Of a stretch of 64,000 nucleotides of DNA, positions 8,497-19,219 are shown one piece after another. How positions within the stretch are numbered: the stretch's first letter is position 1; each line of letters begins with the position of its first letter. The stretch is from Aquibacillus koreensis (GTDB lineage: Bacteria > Bacillota > Bacilli > Bacillales > Amphibacillaceae), in contig NZ_JAOALK010000043.1 in the NCBI RefSeq assembly GCF_025154055.1, positions 62,001 through 126,000 on the forward strand, read 5' to 3'. The notes under the pieces were generated by a model that worked only from the letters and a program-made list of their open reading frames with translations, searched no databases and had not been told where the DNA came from. The translations under genes and the position numbers were made by a program.

Positions 8497-10905
8497 TTAA
8501 TTCGTAACGACTGGACGATAGTATTTTCCTTGGATTTCGTCACTCTCAATCGCTTCTTGCCAAGGTTCGTTATATCTCTCTAGTGTTTGGTCAATACGGC
8601 TAATGAGTTCACGTCTTACTTTTTCGTCTTCGATCACGGATTTAATATGGTCTAGCCCCATCCGTTCCACCCACTTCGATGTACGTTCCAAGTAATGTCC
8701 TGTTTCACGGTAGTATTGAAGATACGCACTTGCAATGTCCATGACTTCTTCTTTTGTTTTAACTGTATATAGCAAGTCTCCTGCACGAAGATCGGTACCA
8801 CCGTTTCCTCCTACATAAATCTCCCAACCACCATCAATACCAACAACACCAATATCTTTAATTCCAGATTCGGCACAGTTACGTGGACAAGCAGATACAC
8901 CCATTTTAAATTTGTGTGGTGTGTCGATTCGTTCAAATTTTTTCTCTAGCTCCATCCCAAGGCCCATAGAATCTTGGGTACCATAACGGCAGAAGCGCGC
9001 TCCGACACAAGTTTTTACTGTACGAAGTGTTTTCCCGTACGCATAACCTGACTGCATACCCAACTCTGCCCAAACGCTTGGTAGGTCTTGCTTTTTAATC
9101 CCAAACAACCCAATTCGTTGTCCACCAGTAAGTTTGACAAGTGGTACCTCATATTTTGTTGCGACTTCCGCTAACTTTTTCAAATCTTCCGCAGTCGTTA
9201 CACCTCCATACATACGAGGAACAACAGAGTAAGTGCCATCTTTCTGGATATTCGCGTGCATTTTTTCATTCACTAAACGCGCATCGCGTTCATCTTTATA
9301 ATCTGCATAAATCATTCCTAGGTAGTAATTAAGTGCAGGGTTACATTTCGAACAACCCTCTTCATTTTTCCAACCTAATACATGCATGACTTCTTTTACG
9401 GATGTTAAGCCTTTTTCTTTAATCTCAGCTACGACTTCATCACGGTCTAGCGTCGTACAGCTACAGATCGCATCTTTAGCTGCCGCCCCATCAAAGCTAT
9501 CACCAAGTGTGTGCTCCAATATCTGACCAATGAGCGGCTTACAACGACCACAAGAACGACCTGCGTTAGTGCATCCTCCGACTTCGTTTACACTTGTGAG
9601 ATTATGAGCATGAATAGCATCAACAACTGTTTTTTTCGTAACCCCATTGCACCCACAAACAACAACTTCATCCGCCATCGCTGCTACATCATCTTCTTCT
9701 GCTTCACCTGCTGCTTGTAGAATAGAAAGGCTCGTCATATCTCGAACATCTTCTTTATTGGATAACATTCTAAATAGTCTTGTGCTTTCTGTTGTTTCCC
9801 CGTAAAGCACAGTTCCAACTACATGGTTATCTCGAATGAGTACTTTTTTATAGACACCTTCGAACTCATTATGCACACGGATTGCTTTTGTTTGATCGTC
9901 CCCCTCTATTTCACCGGCAGAATATAAATCCACGCCTGCTACTTTTAACTGCGTTCCGGTTACTGAACCTTCATATGGCTCTGTTGGAACATTGGCAAGG
10001 CGTTTTGCTAAAACTTTTGCTTGTTCGTATAATGGAGCAACTAGTCCATAAGCGATGCCGCGGTGTTCCGCACATTCTCCGATTGCATAATGATCTTCTA
10101 TGTTTGTTTCCATAAAATCATTCACGATAATCCCACGGTTTGTTACAATGCCTGCCTGTTGTGCTAATTCCTTATTTGGCACAATACCAACGGCCATTAC
10201 GACTAGATTGGCTTTTACTTCTGAACCATCTTTAAACCGTAATCCTGTCGCACGTTCATCACCTAACACTTCTACTGTTTGTTTTTCCATCAGGAAGTTA
10301 ATGCCCTGTTTTTCTAGCTCTTGTTTTAACATCGCACCAGCTGCTGCATCAAGCTGTCTCTCCATTAAATGCGGCATTAGATGGACAACTGATACATTCA
10401 TGCCGAGATTCTTTAATCCTTTGGCAGCCTCTAACCCCAACAAACCGCCACCAATAACGACCGCATCTTGATATTCCTCCGCACCTTTGATCATCACTTC
10501 ACAATCACTCACATCACGAAACCCGATAATCCCTTGTTTATCAATGCCTTCTACTGGGATAAAAAATGGAGAGGATCCTGTTGCAAAAATTAATTTGTCA
10601 TAAGCAACACGTTGCCCTTGATCAGAAATAACTTCTTTATTATCTAGATCTATATCGACCACTGTTTCTCCAGTAAATAATTGTATCTTATTTGTCTCAT
10701 ACCAATCTAATTGGTTTAAGATAATATCCTCAATCGACATATCCCCTTGAAGTACGTTGGATAGTTGGATTCTATTATAATTCGGATGCGGTTCTTTACC
10801 GAATATAGTAATTTCATAGGCATCTGGATTTTCTTTTATCAAATCTTCTATTGTTCGCACACCAGCCATACCATTACCAATCATGACTAACTTTTGCTTT
10901 GCCAC
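8497..10905 (-). CDS. nirB: Nitrite reductase [NAD(P)H] large subunit
   Basis: About 802 residues. Order: FAD/NAD(P)H oxidoreductase domain (~1-300; VMIGNGMAGVR, FATGSSPF, VVIGGGLLGLE), two BFD-type [2Fe-2S] domains (CGCNGVTKK...CGRCKP; CSCTT...GCSKCNP), a nitrite/sulfite reductase ferredoxin-like half domain, and a siroheme/[4Fe-4S] domain with CVGARFCRYG and SACPRNCAES. It reduces nitrite to ammonium with NAD(P)H in the cytoplasm. An in-frame GTG exists at 10914, but AGGAG has 8-nt spacing to the GTG at 10905, chosen as start. It is the first gene of the operon nirB-nirD-cobA/hemD-sirB and is preceded by an FNR-type promoter. Confidence 0.95.
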   Translation of the reverse strand: MAKQKLVMIGNGMAGVRTIEDLIKENPDAYEITIFGKEPHPNYNRIQLSNVLQGDMSIEDIILNQLDWYETNKIQLFTGETVVDIDLDNKEVISDQGQRVAYDKLIFATGSSPFFIPVEGIDKQGIIGFRDVSDCEVMIKGAEEYQDAVVIGGGLLGLEAAKGLKNLGMNVSVVHLMPHLMERQLDAAAGAMLKQELEKQGINFLMEKQTVEVLGDERATGLRFKDGSEVKANLVVMAVGIVPNKELAQQAGIVTNRGIIVNDFMETNIEDHYAIGECAEHRGIAYGLVAPLYEQAKVLAKRLANVPTEPYEGSVTGTQLKVAGVDLYSAGEIEGDDQTKAIRVHNEFEGVYKKVLIRDNHVVGTVLYGETTESTRLFRMLSNKEDVRDMTSLSILQAAGEAEEDDVAAMADEVVVCGCNGVTKKTVVDAIHAHNLTSVNEVGGCTNAGRSCGRCKPLIGQILEHTLGDSFDGAAAKDAICSCTTLDRDEVVAEIKEKGLTSVKEVMHVLGWKNEEGCSKCNPALNYYLGMIYADYKDERDARLVNEKMHANIQKDGTYSVVPRMYGGVTTAEDLKKLAEVATKYEVPLVKLTGGQRIGLFGIKKQDLPSVWAELGMQSGYAYGKTLRTVKTCVGARFCRYGTQDSMGLGMELEKKFERIDTPHKFKMGVSACPRNCAESGIKDIGVVGIDGGWEIYVGGNGGTDLRAGDLLYTVKTKEEVMDIASAYLQYYRETGHYLERTSKWVERMGLDHIKSVIEDEKVRRELISRIDQTLERYNEPWQEAIESDEIQGKYYRPVVTN

Positions 10906-10963
10906 TATGATCACTCCTATTCTATTGAAGTTTTATAAACTATTTAGTTTTATTTATATCCTT

Positions 10964-11006
10964 ATTTTACTTAGAAGTTTAAACAGACATTGTGATCTGC
11001 ATCACA
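10964..11006 (-). promoter_or_regulatory. FNR-type site and class II promoter for nirB
   Basis: TGTGA-N6-TCACA (10991-11006) is a perfect match to the CRP/FNR-type box used by Gram-positive Fnr. On the minus strand a -10 hexamer TAAAAT lies at 10969-10964. Its centre is exactly 32 bp from the centre of the box, the geometry of an activator bound at -41.5. There is no good -35, as expected for an activated promoter. Oxygen-limited induction of the nitrite reductase operon follows from this, by inference. Confidence 0.75.
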
Positions 11007-11054
11007 TACCCAAACAAAAATGATCCATGTCTATAAAGTTGTAACAATTTTTTT

Positions 11055-11117
11055 GGAAACATGGGGACGGTTCTTGCGTTTCCATTTTGGAAACACAAGA
11101 ACCGTCCCCATGTTTCC
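11055..11117. repeat. Dispersed palindromic repeat, copy 2
   Basis: GGAAACATGGGGACGGTTCT mirrored by AGAACCGTCCCCATGTTTCC. It lies in the divergent gap between nirB and the rhodopsin gene. The outer ends differ from other copies yet remain complementary. Confidence 0.85.
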
Positions 11118-11186
11118 TTTTGTATGAAAAGCAGGAAACTTCCCTATACTGAGTAACAAGTTAATTTGTGGAGGTTGAGATATTTA

Positions 11187-11888
11187 ATGTACACATTACA
11201 TTGGATTTATTTTATCATTATGGCAATTGGGGCTCTATATTTTTATTTATTGAGCAGAAACCCCTCTGGAGTACCTAGATATGAATATGTAATTGCAATC
11301 TTTATTCCTTGTTGGTCAGGCACCGCATACATGTCCATTGCTTTGGGACAGGGCTTCTTAGAAATGAATGAAAGAACGATTTACTTTGCAAGATATCTCG
11401 ATTGGGTTGTCACAACACCATTGCTCTTACTCGCCCTTTCCTTAACAGCAATGTTCTACAAAAAGCAGAAAGATAAGGCTATTATCGGATCACTAATAGG
11501 TGCAGATGTGTTTATGATTTTGACAGGTTTAATTGCAGATTTCTCTGAGGGAGCACAGAAATATATTTGGTATAGTCTTGGCGTAATCGCACTTGTTATT
11601 ATCCTATATATTATTTGGTACCCTCTACGCCAAATAGCAACAACTTCATCTGAGGAGTTAGGGAAACACTATACCCGTACAGCCTTATATCTTACCTTGT
11701 TTTGGATTGCTTATCCTACAGTTTGGTTATTGGGACCATCTGGTTTAGGGCTTACGCAAAGCATTGTTGATTTACTAGCTTTTATTATTTTACCTATTTT
11801 CTCTAAGGTTGGATTTAGCATTCTAGATCTAGCTGGTCTAAGAAGACTAGGTTTAACTAAAGTTAACGATTCTAACTTAACTTTATAA
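11187..11888 (+). CDS. Microbial rhodopsin of the xenorhodopsin class
   Basis: A 233-residue seven-helix retinal protein. Helix C reads ARYLDWVVTTPLLLLA: Arg69, Asp72 and Thr76 match R82, D85 and T89 of bacteriorhodopsin, while the D96 position is Ala83. Helix G reads LPIFSKVGFSILDLAGLR: Lys207 is the retinal Schiff-base lysine, the D212 position is Pro203, and Asp214 lies seven residues after the lysine. Pro at D212 plus this later Asp are hallmarks of Anabaena sensory rhodopsin and xenorhodopsins, which include light-driven inward proton pumps (one known from Bacillus coahuilensis). A TTG at 11166 is in frame, but GGAGG at 11170-11174 precedes the ATG at 11187. No transducer or retinal-synthesis gene adjoins, so pump versus sensor is open. 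Confidence 0.88.
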   Translation: MYTLHWIYFIIMAIGALYFYLLSRNPSGVPRYEYVIAIFIPCWSGTAYMSIALGQGFLEMNERTIYFARYLDWVVTTPLLLLALSLTAMFYKKQKDKAIIGSLIGADVFMILTGLIADFSEGAQKYIWYSLGVIALVIILYIIWYPLRQIATTSSEELGKHYTRTALYLTLFWIAYPTVWLLGPSGLGLTQSIVDLLAFIILPIFSKVGFSILDLAGLRRLGLTKVNDSNLTL

Positions 11889-11898
11889 AAATTTAGGT

Positions 11899-11962
11899 GT
11901 AAGCAAGGGGACGGTTCTCCTGTTTCCATTTATGGAAACGGGAGAACCGTCCCCTTGCTTAC
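11899..11962. repeat. Dispersed palindromic repeat, copy 3 (compensated variant)
   Basis: A 31-bp stem with one G:T pair, from GTAAGCAAGGGGACGG to CCGTCCCCTTGCTTAC. Its middle reads TTCTCCTGTTTCC / GGAAACGGGAGAA instead of the usual TTCTTGTGTTTCC / GGAAACACAAGAA; both arms changed together. A partial extra right arm (TGTCCCCCTGTTTAC) follows within 25 nt. Confidence 0.88.
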
Positions 11963-11988
11963 AAGATCTGTCCCCCTGTTTACAACCC

Positions 11989-12017
11989 TTGACGAGGAAT
12001 CGTATTTTTTATATGAT
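11989..12017 (+). promoter_or_regulatory. SigA-type promoter for thiSGH
   Basis: TTGACG (11989-11994), 17-bp spacer, TATGAT (12012-12017). Transcription would start near 12024, leaving a ~100-nt leader before thiS. Confidence 0.75.
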
Positions 12018-12038
12018 TGTACTATAAATTCATACATC

Positions 12039-12097
12039 GAAAGCACAAAATGGGGAACACCACCGAAAGGGTGTTAACTCGTTTTGTGCTTTTTTAA
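12039..12097 (+). promoter_or_regulatory. Leader hairpin/attenuator before thiS
   Basis: AAGCACAAAA pairs with TTTTGTGCTT, enclosing an inner stem AACACC/GGTGTT, and is followed at once by a run of six T. It lies between the promoter and the thiS ribosome site, so it would stop transcription unless opened. It lacks the TPP-riboswitch core, so the signal it might read is unknown. A simple upstream terminator is the alternative, but the promoter lies in front of it. Confidence 0.55.
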
Positions 12098-12124
12098 TGG
12101 AAAAATTTAGGAGGTGTAATATAC

Positions 12125-12319
12125 ATGAGAGTAAATGGCACTACCGTTACGTTAAAGAATGGACAGACTTTGTATGCATTTTTAACCAGTCAAAATTATG
12201 ATGTGACAACAATCGCAGTGGAATATAACGGGGAAATTGTTTCAAGAGATACGTATGCTAATGTGCAGCTAAGCGATACTGACACGTTGGAAATCGTCCG
12301 ATTTGTCGGTGGAGGTTGA
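12125..12319 (+). CDS. thiS: Sulfur carrier protein ThiS
   Basis: A 64-residue ubiquitin-like protein ending in VGGG; the C-terminal Gly-Gly carries the thiocarboxylate used for thiazole formation. Family features include the N-terminal [14 protein letters not shown] strand pair and [12 protein letters not shown] end. AGGAGG lies 10 nt before the ATG. It is the first gene of thiS-thiG-thiH. The adenylating enzyme ThiF is not in the window. Confidence 0.92.
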   Translation: MRVNGTTVTLKNGQTLYAFLTSQNYDVTTIAVEYNGEIVSRDTYANVQLSDTDTLEIVRFVGGG

Positions 12320-12386
12320 GAGATTAATAATAAACAAGTCTAGGAAACACAAGACATCATTCAAAACGAGAGAGGATTTTGACAAT

Positions 12387-13154
12387 ATGAGTGACAAGTT
12401 AATGATCGGTGGTCGTGAATTTCAATCTAGATTTATTTTAGGTTCGGGGAAATTTTCATTAGAGTTAATCAAAGCAGTTATTGAACATGGAGAGGCTGAA
12501 ATGGTGACACTTGCTTTACGTCGTGCAAATGCGGGTGGAGAAGAAAATATTTTAGATTACATTCCAAATAACATCACGTTACTACCAAATACATCCGGTG
12601 CCAGAAATGCAGAAGAAGCAGTAAGAATTGCTCGTTTATCGAGGGAGCTTGGATGTGGGGAGTTTGTCAAAGTGGAAGTAATGTCTGACTCGAAGTACTT
12701 ACTACCGGATAACTATGAAACTACGAAAGCAACCGAGATCCTTGCAAAAGAAGGCTTTGTCGTTATGCCATATATGTATCCAGATTTATATGCCGCTCGT
12801 TCTTTAGTCGACGCAGGTGCAGCTGCTGTCATGCCTTTAGGGTCTCCAATTGGAAGTAATAAAGGACTCAGCACAAAGGATTTCATTCAAATTCTAGTAG
12901 ACGAAATTGACTTACCTATCATTGTCGATGCTGGACTCGGTCGCCCGTCTCAAGCATGTGAAGCAATGGAAATGGGAGTTGACGCGATTATGTGTAATAC
13001 AGCTGTCGCAACAGCAGGCAACGTCGCACTGATGGCGAAAGCATTCAAACAATCGATTGAAGCAGGACGCAATGCTTATCTTGCAGGTTTAGGACGTGTG
13101 TTGGAATTTGAAGGGGAAGCATCTAGTCCACTAACAGGATTTTTGGAGGGTTAA
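12387..13154 (+). CDS. thiG: Thiazole synthase ThiG
   Basis: About 255 residues of a TIM-barrel enzyme that condenses DXP, dehydroglycine and ThiS-thiocarboxylate into the thiazole phosphate. Seen: [19 protein letters not shown] near the N-terminus, the Schiff-base lysine region [21 protein letters not shown] and [11 protein letters not shown]. The frame is open from 12303, overlapping thiS, but that extension is basic and unlike the family; the ATG at 12387 with GAGAGGA upstream gives the normal N-terminus. The thiH start overlaps or abuts its stop. Confidence 0.93.
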   Translation: MSDKLMIGGREFQSRFILGSGKFSLELIKAVIEHGEAEMVTLALRRANAGGEENILDYIPNNITLLPNTSGARNAEEAVRIARLSRELGCGEFVKVEVMSDSKYLLPDNYETTKATEILAKEGFVVMPYMYPDLYAARSLVDAGAAAVMPLGSPIGSNKGLSTKDFIQILVDEIDLPIIVDAGLGRPSQACEAMEMGVDAIMCNTAVATAGNVALMAKAFKQSIEAGRNAYLAGLGRVLEFEGEASSPLTGFLEG

Positions 13155-13156
13155 TG

Positions 13157-14311
13157 ATGGCTAAACGAATCGTAGATCATATGGCGTATCAGGACGGGAT
13201 GGAAGTTATTGAATCTGACCTTATGGACAAAGTATTAACAGCTATAGGGGAATACGATTATAAGCAATATACGAAGTTTGATGTAGAAAAAGCACTTAGC
13301 AAGGAGCATTTATCGCTTGAGGACTATAAAGCCATATTGTCGCCGGCAGCAATGCCTTATTTAGAAGTAATGGCTAGAAAAGCGATGGCAAAAACGAGAA
13401 AGCATTTTGGAAATTCGATTTCGCTATTCACACCTTTATACATTGCCAATTACTGTACAAATGAATGTGTTTATTGTGGATTTAAAGCGACGAACAAAAT
13501 TCAACGTGCGCTTTTATCAATGGAAGATGCAGAAGAAGAGCTAAAGGCCATTGCCGATACGGGACTTAAGGAAATTTTGTTACTTACTGGCGAGTCCCGT
13601 TATAAATCAAATGTTCAATATATCGGCGACGTTGTTAAACTAGCAACTAAATATTTCACTACTATCGGGATTGAGATTTATCCGCTTAATACAGATGAAT
13701 ATACCTTCATCCGTGAGTGTGGTGCTGATTTCGTGTCCGTTTACCAAGAAACATACGACACAGATACCTATGCAGAAGTACACAAATGGGGATCGAAACG
13801 TAGTTTTCCATATCGCTTTGATGCACAGGAGCGCGCATTAAAAGGTGGATTACGCGGGGTTGCCTTTGGTGCACTACTTGGGTTAGATGATTTTAGAAAG
13901 GATGCTTTTGCAGCAGGTTTACATGCTCATCTTGTGCAACAAAAGTATCCACATGCAGAGATCTCGTTCTCCACACCTAGAATTAAACCTTACATTAACA
14001 ATGCAGATAATAATTCTAAAGATGTGTATGAGAAAGAGCTACTACAAGTGATGCTAGCCTATCGCTTATTCATGCCGTACGCAGGCGTTACGATCTCAAC
14101 ACGTGAAAGAGCAGGATTCCGAGACCAAGTAATCGGAATGGTGGCCAACAAAATGTCTGCTGGCGTAAACGTCGGAGTTGGTGGGCATAGTGATGAGCAA
14201 CAAGGCGACGAACAGTTTGAGATCTCAGACGAACGTGACGTAAGCGAAATCGACCAAATCATTCGCAGCAAAGGACTACAACCCGTCTACACAGACTATA
14301 TACGAGTGTAA
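13157..14311 (+). CDS. thiH: 2-iminoacetate synthase ThiH (radical SAM)
   Basis: About 384 residues. The radical SAM motif CTNECVYCGF binds the [4Fe-4S] cluster, followed by the ThiH/biotin-thiamine-associated domain. It cleaves tyrosine to give dehydroglycine and p-cresol for thiazole formation. Bacillus subtilis uses the oxygen-dependent glycine oxidase ThiO for this step, so ThiH marks an anaerobic-capable pathway. Two ATG codons in tandem (13154, 13157) follow GGAGGG; the second has better spacing. It is the last gene of the operon, with a palindromic repeat right after the stop. Confidence 0.93.
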   Translation: MAKRIVDHMAYQDGMEVIESDLMDKVLTAIGEYDYKQYTKFDVEKALSKEHLSLEDYKAILSPAAMPYLEVMARKAMAKTRKHFGNSISLFTPLYIANYCTNECVYCGFKATNKIQRALLSMEDAEEELKAIADTGLKEILLLTGESRYKSNVQYIGDVVKLATKYFTTIGIEIYPLNTDEYTFIRECGADFVSVYQETYDTDTYAEVHKWGSKRSFPYRFDAQERALKGGLRGVAFGALLGLDDFRKDAFAAGLHAHLVQQKYPHAEISFSTPRIKPYINNADNNSKDVYEKELLQVMLAYRLFMPYAGVTISTRERAGFRDQVIGMVANKMSAGVNVGVGGHSDEQQGDEQFEISDERDVSEIDQIIRSKGLQPVYTDYIRV

Positions 14312-14312
14312 C

Positions 14313-14381
14313 GTAAACACGGGGACGGTTCTTGTGTTTCCATTTCATAGAATGGAAACGCAAGAACCGTCCCCGTGTTTC
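14313..14381. repeat. Dispersed palindromic repeat, copy 4
   Basis: GTAAACACGGGGACGGTTCT mirrored by AGAACCGTCCCCGTGTTTCT, with a longer centre (TTTCCATTTCATAGAATGGAAA). It starts 1 nt after the thiH stop. Confidence 0.85.
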
Positions 14382-14468
14382 TGCTTTTTGTACATTTTGT
14401 GTCATTTGCGTTTTAATTTTTTTTAAAGAATCGGTGCTTTTTTGTCCATATTTACGTAAGTTTTATTT

Positions 14469-14483
14469 ATAATAGAATTATAG
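14469..14483. promoter_or_regulatory. Palindrome upstream of katG, possible peroxide-regulator site
   Basis: TATAAT-AGA-ATTATA lies ~85 bp before the katG start. It resembles a PerR box (TTATAATnATTATAA) but has two extra bases between the arms. TATAAT could also be a -10 element, but no good -35 is seen. Confidence 0.3.
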
Positions 14484-14495
14484 AGATTAAAATAA

Positions 14496-16781
<2,286 letters not shown>

Positions 16782-16786
16782 AAACG

Positions 16787-16847
16787 TGAACATAGGGACG
16801 GTTCTTGTGTTTCCAAATTGGAAACCAAGAACCGTTTTCCTGTTTAC
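16787..16847. repeat. Dispersed palindromic repeat, copy 5
   Basis: GTGAACATAGGGACGGTTCT mirrored by a decayed right arm (CCAAGAACCGTTTTCCTGTTTAC). It sits between the convergent ends of katG and the CMD-family gene. Confidence 0.8.
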
Positions 16848-16848
16848 T

Positions 16849-17223
16849 TTAATGTTTTACTTCTGAATAATAATCAAATGTATCCATTGCTAATGTAACA
16901 CCTTGCGAGAAGGCTGCGCCTCCGCCCAAAGCTGCGCTAATTGCAACGGTCTCCATAATTTCATCCTCCGTTGCACCGTTTTCGACAGCACCTTTCGTAT
17001 GGTACATAATGCAGTATTCATCTTGTGCATAAATGCTAATGCTTAAAGCCATTAGTTGTTTTTCTTTCTTAGCTATGGCACCATCTTGAAAACAAGCCTC
17101 GGTAAAGTCAAAATAACCTTGTGTCATCTTAGGAAGTCTTTCTCTAAACCGAGAACTACCTTCCTTATAGTCTAAAATAGATGCATCAAAATAATTGTGT
17201 AATTCATCTGGATTGATATCCAT
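16849..17223 (-). CDS. Carboxymuconolactone decarboxylase (AhpD-like) family protein
   Basis: A 124-residue all-helical CMD-domain protein. The core has EKQLMALSISIYAQDEYCIMYHTKGAVENGATEDEIMETVAISAALGGG; the Cys and His of EYCIMYH correspond to the AhpD-type active site, but the usual CxxC is reduced to a single Cys. Such proteins act as peroxidase partners or small decarboxylases. It converges with katG; a role in oxidative stress is only suggested by that. No partner gene adjoins. Confidence 0.8.
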   Translation of the reverse strand: MDINPDELHNYFDASILDYKEGSSRFRERLPKMTQGYFDFTEACFQDGAIAKKEKQLMALSISIYAQDEYCIMYHTKGAVENGATEDEIMETVAISAALGGGAAFSQGVTLAMDTFDYYSEVKH

Positions 17224-17445
17224 TTTCCATCACCTCTTTTTTTTGCTACATCTTATCTTCTAATATTTAGGATATAAATATACATAAAATTATTTTGTAT
17301 TCCCTTAAAAACACAAGACCCATCTCCACAACAAAAATTGGAGATTTCTCAGACGAAACGGATTCGTTATAATACCATCCCTGCTTATTTTGATGAAACT
17401 TTTCCTCTCTTGAGTCGTATAACAAAATAGAGGAGTTGACCATTC

Positions 17446-19149
17446 ATGAAAAAAATAATATTCTTCCTTGTTTTTTCGATTTCGATATTATTATGGCCAA
17501 TGTCGGTATTGGCAGTAGATTTTTCGATAGAAAACACACAAATTAACGCCTACTTGCAAGAAAACGGTGATGTGAAAGTGACGGAACAGCATCAATATCA
17601 ATTTGATGGGGACTTTAATGGGATTACCCGTACACTTCACCAGAAAGAAAACACACCAATTGAGAATGTTCAGGCACACGAAAATAACCAAGCATTAAAA
17701 GTGGAGCAGGACAATAATCTATACAAAGTCTATCGCAGTGGTTCGGATGAAAGTATTACTATTGATCTTACATACACCATAAAAAATGGCGTAGATCGTT
17801 ACTTAGATGTTGCACAATTCTACTGGTCATTTTTCGACAGTACGAATGAATCTACTTATGCAAACATGGATATCTATATTCATCCTCCACAATCAACAGA
17901 AGAGGTCATTGCATTTGGATACGATGAAGCACAAAATACTCTTCATTCCGAAGTAGATGGTATAGCCCACTTTGCCTTAGGGAAAGTACAGAGTGGAGAA
18001 AACGGCAATATACAAGTTGCATATGATGCGTCTCTTTTCCCAAGCGCTAACATAATAGCAGAGGAAAATAAACGTGATGCTATTATAGCCGAACAAACGG
18101 CACTTAAGGAAAAATTGATCGCCTTTGAAAATCGACAAGACCTTTTTAGCAAAATTGCCCCATTTGTGATTGGACTCTTTACCGTTTGTTTAGTAACTGT
18201 ATTTATTATAGCCTGGAGAAAGAAACGAATGACGTTATGGGAAGTAGACCGAAATACGTTACAAACTTCCTTTTTACCAAAAGAAGAAATGAGCCTACCC
18301 GCAACAATTCTCTACATGAGACAAACGGCTGGGAATGGCCCGTTAATTTCAGCAGCTTTAATGGATTTAGTTCGTAAAGGACTCGTAAAGAGAGAAACAG
18401 AAAATGAGTTTGTTGTGGTCCACCAAAACACGGATCATGAACACGAAAGCATATTAATCGACTGGCTATTTTATAAGGTCGGTAATAAAGGAAAGTTCTC
18501 TACTTCAGACCTTGAAACATATACGAAGAAGAAACTAAATCAATCCTACTACCATAAATATCTTTCAGAATGGTACCAGGCGATCAAAACTGAAATAAAA
18601 CAAAATCAATTGATGGAGAAGAAACTTGCTATGCGTCTGACAACCGGGATAATTGGCATGTTACTAATTCCGACAGCTATTCTGTTTTTAGTTTATGAGC
18701 TTTATTGGTGGATGACTCTATCGTTTTTCCTCAGTTTTTCGTTCTTTGGATTCGCTCTTTTTTACCAACCAAGAACAGAGAAAGGTGTTCGAATCAAACA
18801 AGAGTGGCAACAATTTAGCACGAGGTACGCAAATATAGAGGAAAAGCAATGGAATGAATGGATGAGTGACGAACAAATGAAGGCGTTCATTTATGCCATC
18901 GGTACTGGTAATAAACAGATGCAGACAAAAAATGAAGCATTCCTAAAAAACATGTCAGCTCAACCTACTACTGATCTTGGTGTGTCATCGAACGATATGG
19001 TTATGCTTATGATCCTTTCAGGAACGTTAACCAATCATTTCAATGAAGCAGATCGAACTGTATCTGCAGCAACGATGGATGGAAGTAGCAGTGGCACTGG
19101 TGGCGGAACCGGCGTTGGTGGCAGCGGCGGCGGTTCAGGGGCTTTTTAA
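17446..19149 (+). CDS. DUF2207 membrane protein
   Basis: A 567-residue protein with signal peptide (cleavage near VLAVDF), an N-terminal extracytoplasmic beta domain (~25-210; ITRTLHQKEN, YTIKNGVDRYLDVAQFYWSFF), a TM helix (~235-255), a cytoplasmic region, two more TM helices (~400-440), and a low-complexity Gly/Ser tail ending GGSGGGSGAF. This layout is the DUF2207 family of predicted membrane proteins, of unknown function. GAGG lies before the ATG. It stands alone; its stop is followed by a palindromic repeat. Confidence 0.85.
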   Translation: MKKIIFFLVFSISILLWPMSVLAVDFSIENTQINAYLQENGDVKVTEQHQYQFDGDFNGITRTLHQKENTPIENVQAHENNQALKVEQDNNLYKVYRSGSDESITIDLTYTIKNGVDRYLDVAQFYWSFFDSTNESTYANMDIYIHPPQSTEEVIAFGYDEAQNTLHSEVDGIAHFALGKVQSGENGNIQVAYDASLFPSANIIAEENKRDAIIAEQTALKEKLIAFENRQDLFSKIAPFVIGLFTVCLVTVFIIAWRKKRMTLWEVDRNTLQTSFLPKEEMSLPATILYMRQTAGNGPLISAALMDLVRKGLVKRETENEFVVVHQNTDHEHESILIDWLFYKVGNKGKFSTSDLETYTKKKLNQSYYHKYLSEWYQAIKTEIKQNQLMEKKLAMRLTTGIIGMLLIPTAILFLVYELYWWMTLSFFLSFSFFGFALFYQPRTEKGVRIKQEWQQFSTRYANIEEKQWNEWMSDEQMKAFIYAIGTGNKQMQTKNEAFLKNMSAQPTTDLGVSSNDMVMLMILSGTLTNHFNEADRTVSAATMDGSSSGTGGGTGVGGSGGGSGAF

Positions 19150-19156
19150 TCAAAAC

Positions 19157-19219
19157 GTGAACGCAGGGACGGTTCTTGTGTTTCCAATTTGGAAACACAA
19201 GAACCGTCCCTATGTTTAC
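19157..19219. repeat. Dispersed palindromic repeat, copy 6
   Basis: GTGAACGCAGGGACGGTTCT mirrored by AGAACCGTCCCTATGTTTAC around TTTCCAATTTGGAAA. It sits between convergent genes, and the GNAT gene stop codon (minus strand) is formed by the terminal GTTTAC. Confidence 0.87.

Noticed and set aside
12039-12097. TPP riboswitch upstream of thiS
   Set aside because: The conserved CUGAGA and ACCUGAUCUGGAUAAUGCCAGCG-type core is absent and the leader is too short.
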